Positions 33,701 through 47,514 of a DNA stretch of 64,000 nucleotides are shown piece by piece. This stretch comes from Aphrophora alni. Lineage: Eukaryota; Arthropoda; Insecta; Hemiptera; Aphrophoridae. The stretch lies in the NCBI GenBank assembly GCA_963513935.1, contig OY740772.1, positions 99,281,340 to 99,345,339 of the forward strand, written 5' to 3'. The notes below the pieces were generated by a model. The model was not told where the DNA came from. It ran no database searches and saw only the letters and a list, made by a program, of their open reading frames with translations. How positions within the stretch are numbered: position 1 is the stretch's first letter; every line of letters starts with the position of its first letter. The position numbers and the translations under genes were made by a program.

Positions 33701-36700
33701 ATTGCAATACCTCTTAAACCATTTAAGATTTCTAAGTGATTTTGTCAGGGTTTATTCTCCTTTCAATTCTGCATCTTTTGATACCCATATCGTTGGTTTA
33801 AAAAAATTTTGATCTTTTTTGAAAAAACTTTAAACTGCAATTACTCGTAAACCCTTTGAGATTTCAAAGTGTTTTTCTCAGGGTTTACTCTCCTTTCAAT
33901 TGTGCATCTTTCAATATCCATATCATTGGTATTGTTAAATATTGAAATTTTTACAAAAATTAGATAAAAATGATCAAAATATTAAAAGTTTTGAAATTTC
34001 AATAGCACCAATCGACTCCAAACATAATTCTGCTTCTATTAAGCTATAGAAACATTCAAAAATCAAAAACTCACTTTTTGGCTTAAAAAAGTTGCAACGG
34101 GGGTACCTTGCTATTTTGCAAAGTTGGAAAATTGGCAGTTTTCACGAATTAATTACTCAGAAACTATAAGGGATATTTTCAAATTGAAAAAACCACAGTA
34201 AAATTTGAACTTTCTTTTTTCATCATGTAAAAGTTCATATCATTACGATGTATAGTTAGTGAGCTACAGGCGTTTTAAAAAGGTATTGCAAGTAGCGAAA
34301 CGTGAAATGTTAAAATCTGCTATTTTTATTGACATATAAATTGCAATAACTCTTAAACCATTTAAGATTTCTAAGTGATTTTTTTCAGGGTTTATTCTCC
34401 TTTCAATTCTGCATCTTTTGATACCCATATCGTTGGTTTAAAAAAATTTTGATCTTTTTTGAAAAAACTTTAAACTGCAATTACTCGTAAACCCTTTGAG
34501 ATTTCAAAGTGTTTTTCTCAGGGTTTACTCTCCTTTCAATTGTGCATCTTTCAATATCCATATCATTGGTATTGTTAAATATTGAAATTTTTACAAAAAT
34601 TAGATAAAAATGATCAAAATATTAAAAATTTTGAAATTTCAATAGCACCAATCGACTCCAAACATAATTCTGCTTCTATTAAGCTATAGAAACATTCAAA
34701 AATCAAAAACTCACTTTTTGGCTTAAAAAAGTTGCAAGGGGGACCTTGCTATTTTGCAAAGTTGGAAAATTGGCAGTTTTCACGAATTAATTACTCAGAA
34801 ACTATAAGGGATATTTTCGAATTGAAAAAACCACAGTAAAATTTGAACTTTCTTCTTTCCTCATGTAAAAGTTCATATCATTACGATGTATAGTTAGTGA
34901 GCTACAGGCGTTTTAAAAAGGTATTGCAAGTAGCGAAACGTGAAATGTTAAAATCTGCTATTTTTATTGACATATAAATTGCAATACCTCTTAAACCATT
35001 TAAGATTTCTAAGTGATTTTTTCAGGGTTTATTCTCCTTTCAATTCTGCATCTTTTGATACCCATATCGTTGGTTTAAAAAAATTTTGATCTTTTTTGAA
35101 AAAACTTTAAACTGCAATTACTCGTAAACCCTTTGAGATTTCAAAGTGTTTTTCTCAGGGTTTACTCTCCTTTCAATTGTGCATCTTTCAATATCCATAT
35201 CATTGGTATTGTTAAATATTGAAATTTTTACAAAAATTAGATAAAAATGATCAAAATATTAAAAATTTTGAAATTTCAATAGCACCAATCGACTCCAAAC
35301 ATAATTCTGCTTCTATTAAGCTATAGAAACATTCAAAAATCAAAAACTCACTTTTTGGCTTAAAAAAGTTGCAAGGGGGGTACCTTGCTATTTTGCAAAG
35401 TTGGAAAATTGACAGTTTTCACGAATTAATTACTCAGAAACTATAAGGGATATTTTCAAATTGAAAAAACCACAGTAAAATTTGAACTTTCTTCTTTCCT
35501 CATGTAAAAGTTCATATCATTACGATGTATAGTTAGTGAGCTACAGGCGTTTTAAAAAGGTATTGCAAGTAGCGAAACGTGAAATGTTAAAATCTGCTAT
35601 TTTTATTGACATATAAATTGCAATAACTCTTAAACCATTTAAGATTTCTAAGTGATTTTTTCAGGGTTTATTCTCCTTTCAATTCTGCATCTTTTGATAC
35701 CCATATCGTTGGTTTAAAAAAATTTTGATCTTTTCTGAAAAAACTTTAAACTGCAATTACTCGTAAACCCTTTGAGATTTCAAAGTGTTTTTCTCAGGGT
35801 TTACTCTCCTTTCAATTGTGCATCTTTCAATATCCATATCATTGGTATTGTTAAATATTGAAATTTTTACAAAAATTAGATAAAAATGATCAAAATATTA
35901 AAAGTTTTGAAATTTCAATAGCACCAATCGACTCCAAACATAATTCTGCTTCTATTAAGCTATAGAAACATTCAAAAATCAAAAACTCACTTTTTGGCTT
36001 AAAAAAGTTGCAACGGGGGTACCTTGCTATTTTGCAAAGTTGGAAAATTGGCAGTTTTCACGAATTAATTACTCAGAAACTATAAGGGATATTTTCAAAT
36101 TGAAAAAACCACAGTAAAATTTGAACTTTCTTCTTTCCTCATGTAAAAGTTCATATCATTACGATGTATAGTTAGTGAGCTACAGGCGTTTTAAAAAGGT
36201 ATTGCAAGTAGCGAAAGTGAAATGTTAAAATCTGCTATTTTTATTGACATATAAATTGCAATAACTCTTAAACCATTTAAGATTTCTAAGTGATTTTTTC
36301 AGGGTTTATTCTCCTTTCAATTCTGCATCTTTTGATACCCATATCGTTGGTTTAAAAAAATTTTGATCTTTTTTGAAAAAACTTTAAACTGCAATTACTC
36401 GTAAACCCTTTGAGATTTCAAAGTGTTTTTCTCAGGGTTTACTCTCCTTTCAATTGTGCATCTTTCAATATCCATATCATTGGTATTGTTAAATATTGAA
36501 ATTTTTACAAAAATTAGATAAAAATGATCAAAATATTAAAAATTTTGAAATTTCAATAGCACCAATCGACTCCAAACATAATTCTGCTTCTATTAAGCTA
36601 TAGAAACATTCAAAAATCAAAAACTCACTTTTTGGCTTAAAAAAGTTGCAAGGGGGGTACCTTGCTATTTTGCAAAGTTGGAAAATTGGCAGTTTTCACG

Positions 36701-38571
36701 AATTAATTACTGAGAAACTATAAGGGATATTTTCGAATTGAAAAAACCACAGTAAAATTTGAACTTTCTTCTTTCCTCATGTAAAAGTTCATATCATTAC
36801 GATGTATAGTTAGTGAGCTACAGGCGTTTTAAAAAGGTATTGCAAGTAGCGAAACGTGAAATGTTAAAATCTGCTATTTTTATTGACATATAAATTGCAA
36901 TAACTCTTAAACCATTTAAGATTTCTAAGTGATTTTTTCAGGGTTTATTCTCCTTTCAATTCTGCATCTTTTGATACCCATATCGTTGGTTTAAAAAAAT
37001 TTTGATCTTTTCTGAAAAAACTTTAAACTGCAATTACTCGTAAACCCTTTGAGATTTCAAAGTGTTTTTCTCAGGGTTTACTCTCCTTTCAATTGTGCAT
37101 CTTTCAATATCCATATCATTGGTATTGTTAAATATTGAAATTTTTACAAAAATTAGATAAAAATGATCAAAATATTAAAAGTTTTGAAATTTCAATAGCA
37201 CCAATCGACTCCAAACATAATTCTGCTTCTATTAAGCTATAGAAACATTCAAAAATCAAAAACTCACTTTTTGGCTTAAAAAAGTTGCAACGGGGGTACC
37301 TTGCTATTTTGCAAAGTTGGAAAATTGGCAGTTTTCACGAATTAATTACTCAGAAACTATAAGGGATATTTTCAAATTGAAAAAACCACAGTAAAATTTG
37401 AACTTTCTTCTTTCCTCATGTAAAAGTTCATATCATTACGATGTATAGTTAGTGAGCTACAGGCGTTTTAAAAAGGTATTGCAAGTAGCGAAAGTGAAAT
37501 GTTAAAATCTGCTATTTTTATTGACATATAAATTGCAATAACTCTTAAACCATTTAAGATTTCTAAGTGATTTTTTCAGGGTTTATTCTCCTTTCAATTC
37601 TGCATCTTTTGATACCCATATCGTTGGTTTAAAAAAATTTTGATCTTTTTTGAAAAAACTTTAAACTGCAATTACTCGTAAACCCTTTGAGATTTCAAAG
37701 TGTTTTTCTCAGGGTTTACTCTCCTTTCAATTGTGCATCTTTCAATATCCATATCATTGGTATTGTTAAATATTGAAATTTTTACAAAAATTAGATAAAA
37801 ATGATCAAAATATTAAAAATTTTGAAATTTCAATAGCACCAATCGACTCCAAACATAATTCTGCTTCTATTAAGCTATAGAAACATTCAAAAATCAAAAA
37901 CTCACTTTTTGGCTTAAAAAAGTTGCAAGGGGGACCTTGCTATTTTGCAAAGTTGGAAAATTGGCAGTTTTCACGAATTAATTACTCAGAAACTATAAGG
38001 GATATTTTCGAATTGAAAAAACCACAGTAAAATTTGAACTTTCTTCTTTCCTCATGTAAAAGTTCATATCATTACGATGTATAGTTAGTGAGCTACAGGC
38101 GTTTTAAAAAGGTATTGCAAGTAGCGAAACGTGAAATGTTAAAATCTGCTATTTTTATTGACATATAAATTGCAATACCTCTTAAACCATTTAAGATTTC
38201 TAAGTGATTTTTTCAGGGTTTATTCTCCTTTCAATTCTGCATCTTTTGATACCCATATCGTTGGTTTAAAAAAATTTTGATCTTTTTTGAAAAAACTTTA
38301 AACTGCAATTACTCGTAAACCCTTTGAGATTTCAAAGTGTTTTTCTCAGGGTTTACTCTCCTTTCAATTGTGCATCTTTCAATATCCATATCATTGGTAT
38401 TGTTAAATATTGAAATTTTTACAAAAATTAGATAAAAATGATCAAAATATTAAAAATTTTGAAATTTCAATAGCACCAATCGACTCCAAACATAATTTTG
38501 CTTCTATTAAGCTATAGAAACATTCAAAAATCAAAAACTCACTTTTTGGCTTAAAAATAGCAAGGGGGGGT
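27719..38571. repeat. 8- and 9-monomer higher-order blocks
   Basis: A rare junction, TTAAAAATAGCAAGGGGG, occurs just before 27719, 32827 and 38572, giving blocks of 5108 bp (8 monomers) and 5745 bp (9 monomers). The order of junction types inside matches between blocks, except that the second has one extra monomer. A third copy starts at 38572 and follows the same order for about eight monomers before departing. A G in GATTTTGTCAGGG at 33744 recurs at 39489, exactly 5745 bp away, but is absent from the equivalent place in the first block. Confidence 0.8.
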
Positions 38572-41500
38572 ACCTTGCTATTTTGCAAAGTTGGAAAATT
38601 GGCAGTTTTCACGAATTAATTACTCAGAAACTATAAGGGATATTTTCAAATTGAAAAAACCACAGTAAAATTTGAACTTTCTTCTTTCCTCATGTAAAAG
38701 TTCATATCATTACGATGTATAGTTAGTGAGCTACAGGCGTTTTAAAAAGGTATTGCAAGTAGCGAAAAGTGAAATGTTAAAATCTGCTATTTTTATTGAC
38801 ATATAAATTGCAATACCTCTTAAACCATTTAAGATTTCTAAGTGATTTTTTCGGGGTTTATTCTCCTTTCAATTCTGCATCTTTTGATACCCATATCGTT
38901 GGTTTAAAAAAATTTTGATCTTTTTTGAAAAAACTTTAAACTGCAATTACTCGTAAACCCTTTGAGATTTCAAAGTGTTTTTCTCAGGGTTTACTCTCCT
39001 TTCAATTGTGCATCTTTCAATATCCATATCATTGGTATTGTTAAATATTGAAATTTTTACAAAAATTAGATAAAAATGATCAAAATATTAAAAATTTTGA
39101 AATTTCAATAGCACCAATCGACTCCAAACATAATTCTGCTTCTATTAAGCTATAGAAACATTCAAAAATCAAAAACTCACTTTTTGGCTTAAAAAAGTTG
39201 CAAGGGGGGTACCTTGCTATTTTGCAAAGTTGGAAAATTGACAGTTTTCACGAATTAATTACTCAGAAACTATAAGGGATATTTTCAAATTGAAAAAACC
39301 ACAGTAAAATTTGAACTTTCTTCTTTCCTCATGTAAAAGTTCATATCATTACGATGTATAGTTAGTGAGCTACAGGCGTTTTAAAAAGGTATTGCAAGTA
39401 GCGAAACGTGAAATGTTAAAATCTGCTATTTTAATTGACATATAAATTGCAATACCTCTTAAACCATTTAAGATTTCTAAGTGATTTTGTCAGGGTTTAT
39501 TCTCCTTTCAATTCTGCATCTTTTGATACCCATATCGTTGGTTTAAAAAAATTTTGATCTTTTTTGAAAAAACTTTAAACTGCAATTACTCGTAAACCCT
39601 TTGAGATTTCAAAGTGTTTTTCTCAGGGTTTACTCTCCTTTCAATTGTGCATCTTTCAATATCCATATCATTGGTATTGTTAAATATTGAAATTTTTACA
39701 AAAATTAGATAAAAATGATCAAAATATTAAAAGTTTTGAAATTTCAATAGCACCAATCGACTCCAAACATAATTCTGCTTCTATTAAGCTATAGAAACAT
39801 TCAAAAATCAAAAACTCACTTTTTGGCTTAAAAAAGTTGCAACGGGGGTACCTTGCTATTTTGCAAAGTTGGAAAATTGGCAGTTTTCACGAATTAATTA
39901 CTCAGAAACTATAAGGGATATTTTCAAATTGAAAAAACCACAGTAAAATTTGAACTTTCTTTTTTCATCATGTAAAAGTTCATATCATTACGATGTATAG
40001 TTAGTGAGCTACAGGCGTTTTAAAAAGGTATTGCAAGTAGCGAAACGTGAAATGTTAAAATCTGCTATTTTTATTGACATATAAATTGCAATAACTCTTA
40101 AACCATTTAAGATTTCTAAGTGATTTTTTTCAGGGTTTATTCTCCTTTCAATTCTGCATCTTTTGATACCCATATCGTTGGTTTAAAAAAATTTTGATCT
40201 TTTTTGAAAAAACTTTAAACTGCAATTACTCGTAAACCCTTTGAGATTTCAAAGTGTTTTTCTCAGGGTTTACTCTCCTTTCAATTGTGCATCTTTCAAT
40301 ATCCATATCATTGGTATTGTTAAATATTGAAATTTTTACAAAAATTAGATAAAAATGATCAAAATATTAAAAATTTTGAAATTTCAATAGCACCAATCGA
40401 CTCCAAACATAATTCTGCTTCTATTAAGCTATAGAAACATTCAAAAATCAAAAACTCACTTTTTGGCTTAAAAAAGTTGCAAGGGGGACCTTGCTATTTT
40501 GCAAAGTTGGAAAATTGGCAGTTTTCACGAATTAATTACTCAGAAACTATAAGGGATATTTTCGAATTGAAAAAACCACAGTAAAATTTGAACTTTCTTC
40601 TTTCCTCATGTAAAAGTTCATATCATTACGATGTATAGTTAGTGAGCTACAGGCGTTTTAAAAAGGTATTGCAAGTAGCGAAACGTGAAATGTTAAAATC
40701 TGCTATTTTTATTGACATATAAATTGCAATACCTCTTAAACCATTTAAGATTTCTAAGTGATTTTTTCAGGGTTTATTCTCCTTTCAATTCTGCATCTTT
40801 TGATACCCATATCGTTGGTTTAAAAAAATTTTGATCTTTTTTGAAAAAACTTTAAACTGCAATTACTCGTAAACCCTTTGAGATTTCAAAGTGTTTTTCT
40901 CAGGGTTTACTCTCCTTTCAATTGTGCATCTTTCAATATCCATATCATTGGTATTGTTAAATATTGAAATTTTTACAAAAATTAGATAAAAATGATCAAA
41001 ATATTAAAAATTTTGAAATTTCAATAGCACCAATCGACTCCAAACATAATTCTGCTTCTATTAAGCTATAGAAACATTCAAAAATCAAAAACTCACTTTT
41101 TGGCTTAAAAAAGTTGCAAGGGGGGTACCTTGCTATTTTGCAAAGTTGGAAAATTGACAGTTTTCACGAATTAATTACTCAGAAACTATAAGGGATATTT
41201 TCAAATTGAAAAAACCACAGTAAAATTTGAACTTTCTTCTTTCCTCATGTAAAAGTTCATATCATTACGATGTATAGTTAGTGAGCTACAGGCGTTTTAA
41301 AAAGGTATTGCAAGTAGCGAAACGTGAAATGTTAAAATCTGCTATTTTTATTGACATATAAATTGCAATAACTCTTAAACCATTTAAGATTTCTAAGTGA
41401 TTTTTTCAGGGTTTATTCTCCTTTCAATTCTGCATCTTTTGATACCCATATCGTTGGTTTAAAAAAATTTTGATCTTTTCTGAAAAAACTTTAAACTGCA

Positions 41501-44500
41501 ATTACTCGTAAACCCTTTGAGATTTCAAAGTGTTTTTCTCAGGGTTTACTCTCCTTTCAATTGTGCATCTTTCAATATCCATATCATTGGTATTGTTAAA
41601 TATTGAAATTTTTACAAAAATTAGATAAAAATGATCAAAATATTAAAAGTTTTGAAATTTCAATAGCACCAATCGACTCCAAACATAATTCTGCTTCTAT
41701 TAAGCTATAGAAACATTCAAAAATCAAAAACTCACTTTTTGGCTTAAAAAAGTTGCAACGGGGGTACCTTGCTATTTTGCAAAGTTGGAAAATTGGCAGT
41801 TTTCACGAATTAATTACTCAGAAACTATAAGGGATATTTTCAAATTGAAAAAACCACAGTAAAATTTGAACTTTCTTCTTTCCTCATGTAAAAGTTCATA
41901 TCATTACGATGTATAGTTAGTGAGCTACAGGCGTTTTAAAAAGGTATTGCAAGTAGCGAAAGTGAAATGTTAAAATCTGCTATTTTTATTGACATATAAA
42001 TTGCAATAACTCTTAAACCATTTAAGATTTCTAAGTGATTTTTTCAGGGTTTATTCTCCTTTCAATTCTGCATCTTTTGATACCCATATCGTTGGTTTAA
42101 AAAAATTTTGATCTTTTTTGAAAAAACTTTAAACTGCAATTACTCGTAAACCCTTTGAGATTTCAAAGTGTTTTTCTCAGGGTTTACTCTCCTTTCAATT
42201 GTGCATCTTTCAATATCCATATCATTGGTATTGTTAAATATTGAAATTTTTACAAAAATTAGATAAAAATGATCAAAATATTAAAAATTTTGAAATTTCA
42301 ATAGCACCAATCGACTCCAAACATAATTCTGCTTCTATTAAGCTATAGAAACATTCAAAAATCAAAAACTCACTTTTTGGCTTAAAAAAGTTGCAAGGGG
42401 GGTACCTTGCTATTTTGCAAAGTTGGAAAATTGGCAGTTTTCACGAATTAATTACTGAGAAACTATAAGGGATATTTTCGAATTGAAAAAACCACAGTAA
42501 AATTTGAACTTTCTTCTTTCCTCATGTAAAAGTTCATATCATTACGATGTATAGTTAGTGAGCTACAGGCGTTTTAAAAAGGTATTGCAAGTAGCGAAAC
42601 GTGAAATGTTAAAATCTGCTATTTTTATTGACATATAAATTGCAATAACTCTTAAACCATTTAAGATTTCTAAGTGATTTTTTCAGGGTTTATTCTCCTT
42701 TCAATTCTGCATCTTTTGATACCCATATCGTTGGTTTAAAAAAATTTTGATCTTTTCTGAAAAAACTTTAAACTGCAATTACTCGTAAACCCTTTGAGAT
42801 TTCAAAGTGTTTTTCTCAGGGTTTACTCTCCTTTCAATTGTGCATCTTTCAATATCCATATCATTGGTATTGTTAAATATTGAAATTTTTACAAAAATTA
42901 GATAAAAATGATCAAAATATTAAAAGTTTTGAAATTTCAATAGCACCAATCGACTCCAAACATAATTCTGCTTCTATTAAGCTATAGAAACATTCAAAAA
43001 TCAAAAACTCACTTTTTGGCTTAAAAAAGTTGCAACGGGGGTACCTTGCTATTTTGCAAAGTTGGAAAATTGGCAGTTTTCACGAATTAATTACTCAGAA
43101 ACTATAAGGGATATTTTCAAATTGAAAAAACCACAGTAAAATTTGAACTTTCTTCTTTCCTCATGTAAAAGTTCATATCATTACGATGTATAGTTAGTGA
43201 GCTACAGGCGTTTTAAAAAGGTATTGCAAGTAGCGAAAGTGAAATGTTAAAATCTGCTATTTTTATTGACATATAAATTGCAATAACTCTTAAACCATTT
43301 AAGATTTCTAAGTGATTTTTTCAGGGTTTATTCTCCTTTCAATTCTGCATCTTTTGATACCCATATCGTTGGTTTAAAAAAATTTTGATCTTTTTTGAAA
43401 AAACTTTAAACTGCAATTACTCGTAAACCCTTTGAGATTTCAAAGTGTTTTTCTCAGGGTTTACTCTCCTTTCAATTGTGCATCTTTCAATATCCATATC
43501 ATTGGTATTGTTAAATATTGAAATTTTTACAAAAATTAGATAAAAATGATCAAAATATTAAAAATTTTGAAATTTCAATAGCACCAATCGACTCCAAACA
43601 TAATTCTGCTTCTATTAAGCTATAGAAACATTCAAAAATCAAAAACTCACTTTTTGGCTTAAAAAAGTTGCAAGGGGGGTACCTTGCTATTTTGCAAAGT
43701 TGGAAAATTGGCAGTTTTCACGAATTAATTACTGAGAAACTATAAGGGATATTTTCGAATTGAAAAAACCACAGTAAAATTTGAACTTTCTTCTTTCCTC
43801 ATGTAAAAGTTCATATCATTACGATGTATAGTTAGTGAGCTACAGGCGTTTTAAAAAGGTATTGCAAGTAGCGAAACGTGAAATGTTAAAATCTGCTATT
43901 TTTATTGACATATAAATTGCAATACCTCTTAAACCATTTAAGATTTCTAAGTGATTTTTTCAGGGTTTATTCTCCTTTCAATTCTGCATCTTTTGATACC
44001 CATATCGTTGGTTTAAAAAAATTTTGATCTTTTTTGAAAAAACTTTAAACTGCAATTACTCGTAAACCCTTTGAGATTTCAAAGTGTTTTTCTCAGGGTT
44101 TACTCTCCTTTCAATTGTGCATCTTTCAATATCCATATCATTGGTATTGTTAAATATTGAAATTTTTACAAAAATTAGATAAAAATGATCAAAATATTAA
44201 AAATTTTGAAATTTCAATAGCACCAATCGACTCCAAACATAATTCTGCTTCTATTAAGCTATAGAAACATTCAAAAATCAAAAACTCACTTTTTGGCTTA
44301 AAAAAGTTGCAAGGGGGGTACCTTGCTATTTTGCAAAGTTGGAAAATTGACAGTTTTCACGAATTAATTACTCAGAAACTATAAGGGATATTTTCAAATT
44401 GAAAAAACCACAGTAAAATTTGAACTTTCTTCTTTCCTCATGTAAAAGTTCATATCATTACGATGTATAGTTAGTGAGCTACAGGCGTTTTAAAAAGGTA

Positions 44501-47500
44501 TTGCAAGTAGCGAAACGTGAAATGTTAAAATCTGCTATTTTTATTGACATATAAATTGCAATAACTCTTAAACCATTTAAGATTTCTAAGTGATTTTTTC
44601 AGGGTTTATTCTCCTTTCAATTCTGCATCTTTTGATACCCATATCGTTGGTTTAAAAAAATTTTGATCTTTTCTGAAAAAACTTTAAACTGCAATTACTC
44701 GTAAACCCTTTGAGATTTCAAAGTGTTTTTCTCAGGGTTTACTCTCCTTTCAATTGTGCATCTTTCAATATCCATATCATTGGTATTGTTAAATATTGAA
44801 ATTTTTACAAAAATTAGATAAAAATGATCAAAATATTAAAAGTTTTGAAATTTCAATAGCACCAATCGACTCCAAACATAATTCTGCTTCTATTAAGCTA
44901 TAGAAACATTCAAAAATCAAAAACTCACTTTTTGGCTTAAAAAAGTTGCAACGGGGGTACCTTGCTATTTTGCAAAGTTGGAAAATTGGCAGTTTTCACG
45001 AATTAATTACTCAGAAACTATAAGGGATATTTTCAAATTGAAAAAACCACAGTAAAATTTGAACTTTCTTCTTTCCTCATGTAAAAGTTCATATCATTAC
45101 GATGTATAGTTAGTGAGCTACAGGCGTTTTAAAAAGGTATTGCAAGTAGCGAAAGTGAAATGTTAAAATCTGCTATTTTTATTGACATATAAATTGCAAT
45201 AACTCTTAAACCATTTAAGATTTCTAAGTGATTTTTTCAGGGTTTATTCTCCTTTCAATTCTGCATCTTTTGATACCCATATCGTTGGTTTAAAAAAATT
45301 TTGATCTTTTCTGAAAAAACTTTAAACTGCAATTACTCGTAAACCCTTTGAGATTTCAAAGTGTTTTTCTCAGGGTTTACTCTCCTTTCAATTGTGCATC
45401 TTTCAATATCCATATCATTGGTATTGTTAAATATTGAAATTTTTACAAAAATTAGATAAAAATGATCAAAATATTAAAAATTTTGAAATTTCAATAGCAC
45501 CAATCGACTCCAAACATAATTCTGCTTCTATTAAGCTATAGAAACATTCAAAAATCAAAAACTCACTTTTTGGCTTAAAAAAGTTGCAACGGGGGTACCT
45601 TGCTATTTTGCAAAGTTGGAAAATTGACAGTTTTCACGAATTAATTACTCAGAAACTATAAGGGATATTTTCAAATTGAAAAAACCACAGTAAAATTTGA
45701 ACTTTCTTCTTTCCTCATGTAAAAGTTCATATCATTACGATGTATAGTTAGTGAGCTACAGGCGTTTTAAAAAGGTATTGCAAGTAGCGAAACGTGAAAT
45801 GTTAAAATCTGCTATTTTTATTGACATATAAATTGCAATAACTCTTAAACCATTTAAGATTTCTAAGTGATTTTTTCGGGGTTTATTCTCCTTTCAATTC
45901 TGCATCTTTTGATACCCATATCGTTGGTTTAAAAAAATTTTGATCTTTTTTGAAAAAACTTTAAACTGCAATTACTCGTAAACCCTTTGAGATTTCAAAG
46001 TGTTTTTCTCAGGGTTTACTCTCCTTTCAATTGTGCATCTTTCAATATCCATATCATTGGTATTGTTAAATATTGAAATTTTTACAAAAATTAGATAAAA
46101 ATGATCAAAATATTAAAAATTTTGAAATTTCAATAGCACCAATCGACTCCAAACATAATTCTGCTTCTATTAAGCTATAGAAACATTCAAAAATCAAAAA
46201 CTCACTTTTTGGCTTAAAAAAGTTGCAAGGGGGGTACCTTGCTATTTTGCAAAGTTGGAAAATTGACAGTTTTCACGAATTAATTACTCAGAAACTATAA
46301 GGGATATTTTCAAATTGAAAAAACCACAGTAAAATTTGAACTTTCTTCTTTCCTCATGTAAAAGTTCATATCATTACGATGTATAGTTAGTGAGCTACAG
46401 GCGTTTTAAAAAGGTATTGCAAGTAGCGAAACGTGAAATGTTAAAATCTGCTATTTTAATTGACATATAAATTGCAATAACTCTTAAACCATTTAAGATT
46501 TCTAAGTGATTTTTTCAGGGTTTATTCTCCTTTCAATTCTGCATCTTTTGATACCCATATCGTTGGTTTAAAAAAAATTTTGATCTTTTCTGAAAAAACT
46601 TTAAACTGCAATTACTCGTAAACCCTTTGAGATTTCAAAGTGTTTTTCTCAGGGTTTACTCTCCTTTCAATTGTGCATCTTTCAATATCCATATCATTGG
46701 TATTGTTAAATATTGAAATTTTTACAAAAATTAGATAAAAATGATCAAAATATTAAAAATTTTGAAATTTCAATAGCACCAATCGACTCCAAACATAATT
46801 CTGCTTCTATTAAGCTATAGAAACATTCAAAAATCAAAAACTCACTTTTTGGCTTAAAAAAGTTGCAACGGGGGTACCTTGCTATTTTGCAAAGTTGGAA
46901 AATTGGCAGTTTTCACGAATTAATTACTCAGAAACTATAAGGGATATTTTCAAATTGAAAAAACCACAGTAAAATTTGAACTTTCTTCTTTCATCATGTA
47001 AAAGTTCATATCATTACGATGTATAGTTAGTGAGCTACAGGCGTTTTAAAAAGGTATTGCAAGTAGCGAAACGTGAAATGTTAAAATCTGCTATTTTTAT
47101 TGACATATAAATTGCAATAACTCTTAAACCATTTAAGATTTCTAAGTGATTTTTTCAGGGTTTATTCTCCTTTCAATTCTGCATCTTTTGATACCCATAT
47201 CGTTGGTTTAAAAAAATTTTGATCTTTTCTGAAAAAACTTTAAACTGCAATTACTCGTAAACCCTTTGAGATTTCAAAGTGTTTTTCTCAGGGTTTACTC
47301 TCCTTTCAATTGTGCATCTTTCAATATCCATATCATTGGTATTGTTAAATATTGAAATTTTTACAAAAATTAGATAAAAATGATCAAAATATTAAAAATT
47401 TTGAAATTTCAATAGCACCAATCGACTCCAAACATAATTCTGCTTCTATTAAGCTATAGAAACATTCAAAAATCAAAAACTCACTTTTTGGCTTAAAAAT

Positions 47501-47514
47501 GTTGCAAGGGGGGT

